Below are positions 1 to 6,634 of a stretch of DNA of 11,010 nt, piece by piece. The position numbers and the translations under genes were made by a program. Positions within the stretch are counted from its first letter, which is position 1; each line of letters starts with the position of its first letter. Origin of the DNA: Treponema sp. (GTDB lineage Bacteria > Spirochaetota > Spirochaetia > Treponematales > Treponemataceae); the NCBI GenBank assembly GCA_012513125.1, contig JAAZCS010000394.1:1-11010 (forward strand). The letters run 5' to 3'. The notes beneath the pieces were generated by a model. It had not been told where the DNA came from. It did not search any database and saw only the letters and a program-made list of their open reading frames with translations.

Positions 1-851
1 GCACAGTTTTCTTCTGCTTCTGGTGTTGAAGCGCCCAAGTGTGGCATACAGAAAATCTTTGGATGATTTAAGAATTCTTCAGAAGAGAAATCTGTTACAT
101 GATAAGCTATTTTTCCACTGTTTAATGCTTCAATCATATCAGCATTATTGATTAGTCCACCTCTTGCAATATTTACGATTCTAACGCCATCTTTCATCAT
201 TTTGATTGAGTTGGAATTAATCATACCTTTTGTGTCATTTGTCTGAGGTACATGAAGAGTAATATAATCTGATTTTGTATAAACAGTATCAAGAGTTTCT
301 GCGTGGATTACATTATGGTCTAGACTCCATGCTGCATTAATTGAAAGAAATGGATCGTAGCCGATTACATTCATTCCAAACTTAATTGCAAGATTTGCAA
401 CCATTGCACCAATAGCTCCTAATCCAATAACTCCAAGAGTTTTTCCTTTTAGTTCACAACCAATAAATTGAGATTTGCCTTTTTCTGCTAAATCAGGTAT
501 TTCATCACCTTTATCAGATAATGATTGAACCCATTTATTTCCATCAACTACAGGGCGACTTGCAAGCAAGAATGAAAGCATTACCAATTCTTTTACAGCA
601 TTTGCATTAGCTCCAGGAGTATTAAAAACAACTATTCCTTTTTCTGTCATTTCTGGGATTGGAATATTATTTGTTCCAGCTCCAGCTCGTGCTATAGCTT
701 TTACAGAATCAGGAATTGTGAGTTCATGCATATCTGCAGATCTTACCAAAATTGCATCTGGTGAATTGATATCTGTTGCAATTTCGTAATTGTCTCTATC
801 AAGTTGATTTAATCCTATTTTGCTTATTTTATTTAATGTTTGAATTTTCAA
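1..851 (-). CDS. serA: D-3-phosphoglycerate dehydrogenase, 3' part off the left edge
   Basis: Catalyses the NAD-dependent oxidation of 3-phosphoglycerate to 3-phosphohydroxypyruvate, the first step of serine synthesis in the cytoplasm. About 283 residues are visible. I see a substrate-domain start, an NTPGANANAVKELV segment (residues 77-90), the nucleotide-binding GLGAIG (143-148), the catalytic-arginine motif ARGG (R230), VTDFSSEE (252-259) and the catalytic-histidine motif PHLGAST (H271). This is the roughly 390-residue type found in Clostridia and Bacteroidetes, so about 100 residues, probably including an ACT domain, lie beyond the edge. I chose the TTG at 851-849 as start because GGAG (862-859) sits 7 bases before it and the protein aligns from there. 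serC lies 39 bases upstream with no terminator between, so the two are co-transcribed. The family call is firm; the C-terminal domain is not visible. Confidence 0.93.
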   Translation of the reverse strand, partial: MKIQTLNKISKIGLNQLDRDNYEIATDINSPDAILVRSADMHELTIPDSVKAIARAGAGTNNIPIPEMTEKGIVVFNTPGANANAVKELVMLSFLLASRPVVDGNKWVQSLSDKGDEIPDLAEKGKSQFIGCELKGKTLGVIGLGAIGAMVANLAIKFGMNVIGYDPFLSINAAWSLDHNVIHAETLDTVYTKSDYITLHVPQTNDTKGMINSNSIKMMKDGVRIVNIARGGLINNADMIEALNSGKIAYHVTDFSSEEFLNHPKIFCMPHLGASTPEAEENC

Positions 852-890
852 TTTATTTCTCCATATTTTATTATTGACTAGATATGCATT

Positions 891-1985
891 TTAGTTTTTT
901 GCTGCAAACTCTTTCATAAATTCAACAAGTGTTTTTACACCGTTTAATGTCATTGCATTGTAAATTGAAGCTCTCATTCCGCCGACAAGTCTATGTCCTG
1001 CCAAATTAATAAGTCCTTTTTCGCTAGCTTCTTTTACAAATTTCTTATTAATTTCAGTAGCCTTGTCACCATCATACTTTGTGAGAAATGGAACATTCAT
1101 TAATGAACGGCTGCCTTTTTCTGCGGTTGCATGATAGAAGTCATTATTATCCAAATAGTTGTATAAATAATCAGCTTTTTCTTTATTTAGTTTTAGCATT
1201 CCTTCTGCACCTCCATTTTTTTCAATCCAATGCATAACTTTTCCAAGAACATAAATTGTGTAACAAGGAGGTGTGTTGTACATTGAATCAGCATCTGCAT
1301 GTGTTTTGTAAGTGAGCATTGTAGGAGTTCCACTTCTTGGAGTTTCTGTAATTAAATCATCTCTAATAATTACAAGAGTTACACCTGCTGGAGCAAGATT
1401 TTTCTGAGCTCCTGCAAAAAGTAATCCAAATTTTGAAACATCAAGTGGTTCACTTAAAATGCAAGATGAAATATCTGCAACTAAAGGAATGTTGCCTGTC
1501 TCTGGAATGTATTCATAATGAGTTCCCATGATTGTGTTGTTATAACAAATATAAGCATAATCATAGTCGCCTTCAATTTTTTCTACTTTTGGAATGTATG
1601 AAAAGTTTTTGTCTTCACTAGAAGCAATTACATCAACCTTTACTCCAAGTTTTTTTGCTTCGGCTGCGGCTTTTTTTGCCCAAACACCAGTGTTGATGTA
1701 TGCTGCTTTTCCTGATTTAATTCCAAGATTTAATGCTACCATTGCAAATTGAGTAGAACCACCACCTTGAATAAATAGAACTTTGTAATTGTCTGGGACA
1801 TTCATCAATTTACGAACCATTTTTTCTGCATCTTGCTGAATTGGCTCGTATGCTGAAGACCTGTGGCTCATTTCCATAACAGACTGTCCTGTTCCGTTGC
1901 AATCAAGCATTTCTGCTGCACATTCTTTTAAAACTTCTTCTGGTAAGCATGAAGGACCTGCTGAAAAATTAAAAACACGACTCAT
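891..1985 (-). CDS. serC: Phosphoserine aminotransferase
   Basis: A PLP-dependent transaminase that converts 3-phosphohydroxypyruvate and glutamate to phosphoserine and 2-oxoglutarate, the second step of serine synthesis. The 364 residues match the family's usual length of about 360. The N-terminus has the family signature FNFSAGP (5-11), the PLP phosphate-contact region is FIQGGGSTQF (71-80), and the Schiff-base lysine is K195 in GAQKNLAPAG. The substrate-binding C-terminal segment LAGHRLVGGMRASIYNA follows, with HR and GGMRAS in the expected places. The ATG is preceded by AGGAG (1996-1992) with a 6-base spacer. The gene lies 37 bases after rex and 39 bases before serA on the same strand, without a terminator hairpin, which supports a rex-serC-serA operon. 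No serB is in view. Confidence 0.97.
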   Translation of the reverse strand: MSRVFNFSAGPSCLPEEVLKECAAEMLDCNGTGQSVMEMSHRSSAYEPIQQDAEKMVRKLMNVPDNYKVLFIQGGGSTQFAMVALNLGIKSGKAAYINTGVWAKKAAAEAKKLGVKVDVIASSEDKNFSYIPKVEKIEGDYDYAYICYNNTIMGTHYEYIPETGNIPLVADISSCILSEPLDVSKFGLLFAGAQKNLAPAGVTLVIIRDDLITETPRSGTPTMLTYKTHADADSMYNTPPCYTIYVLGKVMHWIEKNGGAEGMLKLNKEKADYLYNYLDNNDFYHATAEKGSRSLMNVPFLTKYDGDKATEINKKFVKEASEKGLINLAGHRLVGGMRASIYNAMTLNGVKTLVEFMKEFAAKN

Positions 1986-2022
1986 AAAAAACTCCTATTT
2001 TTTAGAATTAAATCATCTTTGA

Positions 2023-2640
2023 TTATTTTAATAATTGTAAAGCATTTATTATGGAAATATTTTCCACTTTAATGCCACTTGGAACTTTCACTATGACTTC
2101 TGTCAAATTGACAATTCCTTCTATTTTGGCATCTATTAATTTGTTTGTTATATTCTGTGCATCTTTATTTTTTACACAAAGAATTGCGAATATAATCTTT
2201 TCTTGTCTGATAATATTTGCCATGTTGTTTATTGGGTAAAGTGAAAAAGAAGAGCGTAAAATCTCAATTCTATTTATGTTCGAATCGAATCCCGCTTTTA
2301 TACGAAATTGGCTTTCTGAAAATAAATCATCATCAAGAAGTGCAGCACCAAGTCTTCCAAGTCCAACAATACAACAGTTTTTCTTGTTATCTTCAAGAGT
2401 GGAATCAACACAAAGTATTTTTCTAATTGAATCAAGTAAATCAGAAACTTTATACCCGTTTGATATCCCTTTATTGTATCCAACCAACCATAAATCATGC
2501 CTGATAAGTGAATCTTTCCAACCGGTAAGCTCACTTATTTCAAGCGAAGTAATACGAGTCTTGTCAAACTGAAGAAGTAATTGCATCATTTGAATAAGTC
2601 GTTTTTTAGTAGGTTCTGGAATAACAATTAATGACTCCAT
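2023..2640 (-). CDS. rex: Rex-family redox-sensing transcriptional repressor
   Basis: Rex proteins are dimeric repressors that leave DNA when NADH rises relative to NAD+. From the chosen start the protein has 205 residues, normal for the family. It opens with the typical IPEPTKKRL (7-15) of the winged-helix domain, then a recognition region with IRHDLW (46-51) and NKGISNGY (56-63). The Rossmann domain follows, with IVGLGRLG (91-98; the GxGxxG loop is GLGRLG, 93-98) and FDSN (118-121). NLTEVIVKVPSGIKVENI (178-195) matches the Rex C-terminus. The recognition region departs from the common RKDLSYFGEFGKRGVGY form, so this is a divergent Rex. A longer reading frame opens with TTG at 2667, but the ATG at 2640 has the ribosome site and the family start. 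serC and serA follow on the same strand. A consensus Rex operator lies upstream. Confidence 0.9.
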   Translation of the reverse strand: MESLIVIPEPTKKRLIQMMQLLLQFDKTRITSLEISELTGWKDSLIRHDLWLVGYNKGISNGYKVSDLLDSIRKILCVDSTLEDNKKNCCIVGLGRLGAALLDDDLFSESQFRIKAGFDSNINRIEILRSSFSLYPINNMANIIRQEKIIFAILCVKNKDAQNITNKLIDAKIEGIVNLTEVIVKVPSGIKVENISIINALQLLK

Positions 2641-2649
2641 TATAGAAAT

Positions 2650-2654
2650 CTCCT
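2650..2654 (-). promoter_or_regulatory. Ribosome binding site that fixes the rex start
   Basis: AGGAG (reading 2654 to 2650) stands 9 bases before the ATG at 2640. The alternative upstream TTG at 2667-2665 lies before this site and overlaps the predicted -10 box, so it cannot be the usual start. Confidence 0.75.
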
Positions 2655-2666
2655 TTTTTACGGTCA

Positions 2667-2695
2667 ATTATTCTTAGTGATAATGAATGTGTAAA
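2667..2695 (-). promoter_or_regulatory. Predicted sigma-70 promoter for rex-serC-serA
   Basis: On the minus strand TTTACA (2695-2690) and AATAAT (2672-2667) are separated by exactly 17 bases. Each differs from consensus at one position. Transcription would begin near 2660, giving a leader of about 20 bases with the AGGAG site. The Rex operator lies upstream of this promoter rather than over it. Confidence 0.55.
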
Positions 2696-2712
2696 AAACT
2701 CAAATTATCATG

Positions 2713-2742
2713 AATTTATCGGAAAAACAGCTTTATTGTTAA
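2713..2742 (-). promoter_or_regulatory. Alternative weaker rex promoter overlapping the Rex operator
   Basis: TTAACA (2742-2737), five of six to the -35 consensus, is followed after 18 bases by TAAATT (2718-2713), four of six. Its -35 box lies inside the downstream half of the Rex operator, so a bound repressor would block it directly. It is weaker than the promoter at 2667-2695. Confidence 0.3.
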
Positions 2743-2753
2743 AAATATAACAA
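2736..2753. promoter_or_regulatory. Candidate Rex operator (ROP site)
   Basis: TTGTTA-N6-TAACAA is an exact match to the established Rex operator form. The palindrome continues outward to ten paired bases per arm (TTTATTGTTA and TAACAATAAA, 2732-2757). It is the only such site I found in the window and lies about 95 bases upstream of the rex start, in the gap between the previous gene's terminator and rex. Autoregulation by the Rex encoded next door is the natural reading. Confidence 0.7.
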
Positions 2754-2771
2754 TAAAAATAATGTTTAATT

Positions 2772-2810
2772 AAAAAAAAAGCAAGGTCGGAAAAATGAAC
2801 GACCTTGCTT
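2772..2810 (-). terminator. Intrinsic terminator of the lytic transglycosylase gene
   Basis: A perfect 11-bp stem, AAGCAAGGTCG (2779-2789) with CGACCTTGCTT (2800-2810), encloses a 10-base loop. Read on the minus strand it is followed at once by a run of T residues (2780 down to 2772). The plus strand has A residues on that side, so it works for leftward transcription only. It separates the transglycosylase gene from the rex operon. Confidence 0.92.
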
Positions 2811-2842
2811 AAAAAATTAGGAGGCAATTTAATAAAAAAAAT

Positions 2843-3643
2843 CTATTCTAAGTTGTTTTTCTTCTTTTCTGAAGAATAAGCAACTTCAATTCCTGAAGCA
2901 ATGTGAGGTTCATAATATGAAACCACCTCTTCAGTGAATAAATTTTCTAGGGTTTTTTGGTAAGAAATAATCTGACCAATATAATTCAATGTCATTTGTG
3001 GAGTTCTATTTGATTTTACTTTTGCAGTTCCTGCATTATACATTGCTAGAGCGGATATTTCGTTTCCTGCAGTATTCATACAAAACTTAAGATGAGACAT
3101 TCCGTATTTTGCACTAATAAAAGGATCAAAAAAATCAGCTTCAGTCAATTTAGGGAATGAATTGTTATTTAATTGAAACAATCCTCTATCAATCGAGTTA
3201 TTTGTATTTGTGTTTTTTGCTTTAACATTATAACGACTTTCTGTATAGGCGAGTGCAAATGCTAATGAAAGTGGAATGTCATTTTTATCAGCTTCATTTA
3301 ATATTGCAAGTGTAACATCACGATTTCCTGTAATTTGAAAATAAAACCATTCAACAGAATTACGTGTAAAATCTTGCCTGTAAAGCGAAAGTCCATTGTC
3401 TTTTGATTTATCAACAATTTGGTCAAATGAAACATCTAAAAAATAATCTTGAAAGGGACTGTCAATTTCTGAATCTACTTCTGAATTTATAGAAATTGTA
3501 GTAGCTTCAATTTCTTTGCTTTCTGCATTATCAGCAGGAACTAAAAAATAAACTGCTAATATTATAGCAGCAAAAATCACAGAGAATCCTAATATAATAA
3601 AGTTAGCGTTTACAAAACTTTTTTTTTCAATAACGTTCTGCAT
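2843..3643 (-). CDS. Membrane-anchored lytic transglycosylase, SLT domain
   Basis: Soluble-lytic-transglycosylase-type domains cleave the MurNAc-GlcNAc bond of peptidoglycan. The 266-residue protein has a short basic N-terminus, one hydrophobic segment (about 14-35, no lipobox cysteine) acting as signal anchor, then an acidic, Ser/Thr-rich linker (about 39-63). The SLT core runs from about 108 to 235: catalytic glutamate E135 in AYTESRYN, GLFQLNN (154-160) and AMYNAG (200-205). A short tail ending in basic KKKNN follows. The enzyme should sit in the inner membrane facing the periplasm, with a role in wall remodelling or in assembling wall-spanning structures. The start is supported by AGAGGA (3653-3648), 4 bases before the ATG. 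The 140 bases upstream to the next gene contain no clear strong promoter. The gene ends at a strong terminator, so it is separate from rex. It is not one of the named E. coli Mlt proteins as far as I can tell. Confidence 0.88.
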   Translation of the reverse strand: MQNVIEKKSFVNANFIILGFSVIFAAIILAVYFLVPADNAESKEIEATTISINSEVDSEIDSPFQDYFLDVSFDQIVDKSKDNGLSLYRQDFTRNSVEWFYFQITGNRDVTLAILNEADKNDIPLSLAFALAYTESRYNVKAKNTNTNNSIDRGLFQLNNNSFPKLTEADFFDPFISAKYGMSHLKFCMNTAGNEISALAMYNAGTAKVKSNRTPQMTLNYIGQIISYQKTLENLFTEEVVSYYEPHIASGIEVAYSSEKKKNNLE

Positions 3644-3783
3644 TTTGTCCTCTAACTCTCCCTTATTACAATTTCAAAATGATGACACAAAAGAAAAAAA
3701 TATACAAGAGAAAACATAAGAATTAGATAGAAAAAATGCTTAATTTGATGAAAATAGTTGAAAAACTCACTGTTTGTTGTAGT

Positions 3784-4320
3784 TTAGAGTATTACTATAT
3801 CAGAATTTGTGATTTTTTCTTGTAGATTGAATTTATTGATATTCTGCAAATTTAAAAAATAAATATACTGTTCATGTTTTTTTGCCAATGTTTGAATAAA
3901 ATCCTCAGTGAGAGAATTTAATCCATCTTTTACTAATTCTTCTGGAAATTCGTAGCCAACCATTGAAACGCAATCTTTAATTCTTCTGGCAGTGTGATTG
4001 AATGCATTTATAAAAGAAGAAATTTGTTCTGGGGTTTCAAAATTTTTGTCAATTACAGGAAGAATTATTGCAAAATGATTTACTTCTTCCATTTTTTTTA
4101 GTGTGTCCCTAAGTAGAGCCAAAAGTTCTTCATTGTAAACCTCATCTTCAAGTTCAACTTGTGACCAAGGTAAATTAATTATTAGAAAATTGTCGCCTGT
4201 TATATTCTTTGATATTTCATCAAAAGAGTATGAATTGATATTTTCAAGATTCACTATTTCATCATTTGCTTTTTTAATTAATTTATTTTTTTGAATATAA
4301 AAAACACTTTCCAATTTCAT
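3784..4320 (-). CDS. Uncharacterised 178-residue protein
   Basis: I do not recognise this family. No signal peptide, transmembrane segment or cysteine cluster is present; a cytoplasmic protein is likely. A hydrophobic strand FLIINLPW (45-52) leads to an acidic patch VELEDEVYNEELLALL (55-70), a helix, and a second strand FAIILPVID (83-91). Then come the helix INAFNHTARRIKDCVSMVGYE (104-124), another strand region YIYFLNL (152-158) and a hydrophobic C-terminus DIVIL. This alternating strand-helix pattern recalls part of an alpha/beta barrel, and the W-x-x-V-E segment faintly resembles glycosidase family 5. No catalytic acid pair can be assigned, so I give no function. The start is supported by AAGGA (4332-4328), 7 bases before the ATG. 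It lies just after the terminator of the ptsN-like gene, so it needs read-through or its own promoter; only a weak TATATA (4348-4343) is visible. Confidence 0.75.
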   Translation of the reverse strand: MKLESVFYIQKNKLIKKANDEIVNLENINSYSFDEISKNITGDNFLIINLPWSQVELEDEVYNEELLALLRDTLKKMEEVNHFAIILPVIDKNFETPEQISSFINAFNHTARRIKDCVSMVGYEFPEELVKDGLNSLTEDFIQTLAKKHEQYIYFLNLQNINKFNLQEKITNSDIVIL

Positions 4321-4343
4321 TTAACTATCCTTAATGCAATGTT

Positions 4344-4382
4344 ATATAAAAAGAAAAGGTCTCTACTTTTAGTAAAGACCTT
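4344..4382 (-). terminator. Intrinsic terminator after the ptsN-like gene
   Basis: AAGGTCT (4356-4362) pairs with AGACCTT (4376-4382). Inside, after one C-A mismatch, TACT (4364-4367) pairs with AGTA (4371-4374) around a 3-base loop. On the minus strand the stem is followed by TTTTCTTTTT. It begins about 10 bases after the ptsN-like stop codon. Confidence 0.85.
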
Positions 4383-4392
4383 CATAATAATT

Positions 4393-4839
4393 CTATTCTG
4401 TTAGAATCTTAATAACTTCAGATTTATCCTGAGTATTAAGGATTTCCTGTCTTTTTTCAGGACTCTTAAATAGCAGGCTGACTTCAGCTAAAAACTGAAG
4501 GTGAGGACCTGTTTTATTTACTGGTGATAAAGTCATGATGAAAATTCGGCAAGGTTCTTGATCTAATGAATCAAATTCTACTGGATTATCAGAAATTCCA
4601 ATACAAGCAACTAAATCACTAACTGTATCTGTTTTTCCGTGAGGAATAGCAATTCCATGTTTCATGCCTGTAGACATTTTCTTTTCTCGATACAAAACAC
4701 AAACTCGTGCTGCATTTTTATCTGTTACTTTTCCTGCTTTATATAAAATATCAAGCATCTCATCGACGATTTCTTCTTTTGTAGTTCCTTTCAAATGAAG
4801 GTTTACTGTATCTGTTGTTAATACTGTTCTCAAGTCCAT
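4393..4839 (-). CDS. ptsN: PTS EIIA-Ntr / fructose-type EIIA domain protein
   Basis: A single-domain EIIA protein of 148 residues, the usual size for EIIA of the nitrogen/fructose-mannitol class, which accepts phosphate on histidine from HPr or NPr. The phospho-histidine is H67 within GIAIPHGKT (62-70). The preceding STGMKHG (56-62) and the later PVNKTGPHLQFLAEVSLLF (106-124), with its conserved H-L-x-x-L-A, are family hallmarks. No sugar-specific EIIB or EIIC partner is next to it, so a regulatory role resembling PtsN is more likely than sugar transport; treponemes are known to keep partial, regulatory PTS sets. The N-terminus MDLRTVL fits the family start, yet no Shine-Dalgarno lies before the ATG. 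A TTGACA/TAAGAT promoter places transcription start on the A of that ATG, so the mRNA is probably leaderless. An intrinsic terminator follows. Confidence 0.9.
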   Translation of the reverse strand: MDLRTVLTTDTVNLHLKGTTKEEIVDEMLDILYKAGKVTDKNAARVCVLYREKKMSTGMKHGIAIPHGKTDTVSDLVACIGISDNPVEFDSLDQEPCRIFIMTLSPVNKTGPHLQFLAEVSLLFKSPEKRQEILNTQDKSEVIKILTE

Positions 4840-4845
4840 ATAAAC

Positions 4846-4874
4846 ATCTTATTTACGATTATTGAACTTGTCAA
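4846..4874 (-). promoter_or_regulatory. Predicted promoter of ptsN-like gene, leaderless geometry
   Basis: TTGACA (4874-4869), a perfect -35, is followed by 17 bases and TAAGAT (4851-4846). Only six bases, GTTTAT, separate the -10 box from the ATG at 4839, so the start point falls on or next to the initiator A. Confidence 0.7.
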
Positions 4875-4877
4875 GTT
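4865..4877. promoter_or_regulatory. Palindrome over the ptsN-like -35 box
   Basis: AACTTG-T-CAAGTT is a perfect 6-bp inverted repeat with a one-base centre. It contains the whole -35 element. The position suits a repressor operator, but a short palindrome can also arise by chance and I cannot name a protein. Confidence 0.35.
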
Positions 4878-4975
4878 AAAAAAATATTCAACAAGAAAAT
4901 TTACAAAAAAAAAAGAAAATCTGTCTCTTGTAAATTCAATTTAAAACAGGCTTGTATTAATAAAAATGTATATTA

Positions 4976-5004
4976 TTGTAATTAAATGAAAGAATTTGTA
5001 TAAT
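4976..5004 (+). promoter_or_regulatory. Predicted promoter of pgi-argR
   Basis: TTGTAA (4976-4981) and a perfect TATAAT (4999-5004) are separated by 17 bases. Transcription would start near 5010, giving a leader of about 25 bases. That leader carries AGAGGA (5024-5029), five bases before the pgi ATG. Confidence 0.75.
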
Positions 5005-5012
5005 TATGCAAT
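4977..5012. promoter_or_regulatory. Candidate ARG box pair (ArgR operator) over the pgi promoter
   Basis: TTTGTATAATTATGCAAT (4995-5012) has the complete ARG-box core TG-N-AT-N4-AT-N-CA and is palindromic apart from one inner mismatch pair. A second, poorer copy of the core (4977-4990, two core mismatches) begins 20 bases earlier. That fits the side-by-side arrangement in which ArgR hexamers bind box pairs. The better box covers the -10 element. ArgR is encoded by the second gene of this operon. Confidence 0.5.
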
Positions 5013-5034
5013 CAAACTGTAATAGAGGAAAAAA

Positions 5035-6618
5035 ATGATTTCTTGGTCAAATGCTGATGAATTATCTTCTTGGAAGAAATTAATGTCATTAAAAGGGATG
5101 GTTTCTGTAGCCGATGAACTTTCATGTGAAGGTGCAGAAAAACGAATTGCCAAATATTCAATTCCTATGGGTTCTGGATTAACTTATAATTATGCCGCCA
5201 AACAAGTGAACGAACAAATTCTAAAAACTTTAGCTGAATTATCAAATGAAGCTCAGTTAATAGAAAAATACGAAGATTTGTTGAATGGTTCGGTAGTTAA
5301 TACTGGCGAAAGCAGAATGGTTTTGCATCAATTGACACGAGGACAGCTTGGAAAAGATGTTGTAGCTGATGGTGTGAATAAACGTGAATTTTATATCAAA
5401 GAACAGAAGAGAATTGCAGAATTTGCAGAAAAAATTCATTCTGGTAAAATTTTAAATGAAAAGGGTGAAAAATTCACTTCTGTTTGTCAAATTGGTATTG
5501 GTGGTTCTGATTTGGGACCAAGAGCAATGTATTTAGCATTGGAGAATTGGGCAAAAAAGAATAATGAATTCAAAATGGATGCACATTTTATATCAAATGT
5601 AGATCCAGATGATGCAGCTGCAGTAATGAATTCAATTGATAGTGCAAAAACTATTTTTATTCTTGTTTCAAAATCAGGAACAACTCTAGAAACATTAACA
5701 AATGAACAATTTGTAAAAAACTTTTTGGTAAAAGATAATCTTGATCCTTCAAAACATATGATTGCTGTTACTAGTGAAACTTCTCCACTGGCTCATAATC
5801 CATTATATCTTGAAGCTTTTTATATGGATGATTACATTGGTGGTCGTTATTCTTCAACATCAGGAGTAGGTGGAGCTGTATTAAGTTTGGCTTTTGGTGC
5901 AAAAGTATTTGATGATTTCTTAAAAGGTGCTGCCGAAGAAGATAAATTGTCTTTGAACAAAGATATTTTAAAAAATCCAGCGTTATTGGATGCTTTGATT
6001 GGTATCTATGAAAGAAATGTTCAAGAATATCCTTCAACTGCAATTCTTCCATATAGTCAAGCGCTTAGTCGTTTTCCAGCTCATCTTCAACAGCTTGATA
6101 TGGAGTCAAATGGAAAATCTGTAAACCGTGATGGAAAATCTATTGATTATGTAACAGGTCCTGTAATTTTTGGAGAACCTGGAACAAACGGTCAGCACTC
6201 TTTCTATCAATTATTGCATCAAGGAACAAATATTATTCCATTGCAGTTTATTGCATTCAGTGAAAATCAATCTGGTGAAGATATAGTTATAGAAGATTCA
6301 ACAAGTCAAGTTAAGTTATGTGCAAATGTTACAGCTCAAATAGTTGCTTTTGCTTGTGGAAAATCTGATGAAAATCCAAATAAATCTTTTGCAGGAGGAC
6401 GTCCTTCTTCTTTAATTTATGGAAAACAACTTAATGCAAAAGTTTTAGGCTCTTTGTTAGCACATTATGAAAATAAATTTATGTTCCAAGGTTTTGTTTG
6501 GAATGTAAACAGTTTTGACCAAGAAGGTGTTCAGCTCGGAAAAAAACTTGCGAAAACAGTTTTAAGTGGCAATATGAACGGTGCTTTAAAAGCATTCGCT
6601 GAATTGTTAATAAAATAA
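5035..6618 (+). CDS. pgi: Glucose-6-phosphate isomerase
   Basis: Interconverts glucose-6-phosphate and fructose-6-phosphate in glycolysis and gluconeogenesis, in the cytoplasm. The 527 residues match the long (E. coli and eukaryote-like) family of about 550. Visible motifs are IGIGGSDLGPRA (153-164) and SKSGTTLET (212-220), which bind the sugar phosphate. GGRYSSTSGVG (269-279) and ESNGKSV with catalytic E357 follow, then GEPGTNGQHSFYQLLHQG with catalytic H388, and EGVQLGKKLAK, where K503 is the family's active-site lysine. All key residues are present, so it should be active. The ATG has AGAGGA upstream and a good promoter. argR begins 27 bases after the stop with no terminator, indicating one operon. 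A possible ARG box over the promoter is discussed separately. The divergent neighbour is the ptsN-like gene, about 195 bases away. Confidence 0.98.
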   Translation: MISWSNADELSSWKKLMSLKGMVSVADELSCEGAEKRIAKYSIPMGSGLTYNYAAKQVNEQILKTLAELSNEAQLIEKYEDLLNGSVVNTGESRMVLHQLTRGQLGKDVVADGVNKREFYIKEQKRIAEFAEKIHSGKILNEKGEKFTSVCQIGIGGSDLGPRAMYLALENWAKKNNEFKMDAHFISNVDPDDAAAVMNSIDSAKTIFILVSKSGTTLETLTNEQFVKNFLVKDNLDPSKHMIAVTSETSPLAHNPLYLEAFYMDDYIGGRYSSTSGVGGAVLSLAFGAKVFDDFLKGAAEEDKLSLNKDILKNPALLDALIGIYERNVQEYPSTAILPYSQALSRFPAHLQQLDMESNGKSVNRDGKSIDYVTGPVIFGEPGTNGQHSFYQLLHQGTNIIPLQFIAFSENQSGEDIVIEDSTSQVKLCANVTAQIVAFACGKSDENPNKSFAGGRPSSLIYGKQLNAKVLGSLLAHYENKFMFQGFVWNVNSFDQEGVQLGKKLAKTVLSGNMNGALKAFAELLIK

Positions 6619-6634
6619 TATTTGAAGAATAGTC

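Noticed and set aside
1986..2022. AATCA/TGATT hairpin between rex and serC as a terminator
   Set aside because: The stem is only five A/T-rich pairs; too weak to end transcription.
2051..2572. Plus-strand open frames across rex
   Set aside because: They lie wholly inside rex on the other strand, have no ribosome sites and give unstructured low-complexity proteins; the rex frame has full family motifs.
2023..2667. Longer rex form starting with TTG at 2667
   Set aside because: The TTG overlaps the predicted -10 box and the ribosome site lies downstream of it, before the ATG at 2640.
4898..4936. Inverted repeat AATTTACAA with TTGTAAATT upstream of pgi
   Set aside because: Nine A/T-rich pairs around a 21-base loop make a weak hairpin, and there is no U run in the right place. 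Chance is likely in such AT-rich DNA.
5771..6052. Minus-strand open frame inside pgi
   Set aside because: Leucine/histidine-rich translation typical of an antisense shadow of an AT-rich gene; pgi motifs cover the same bases.
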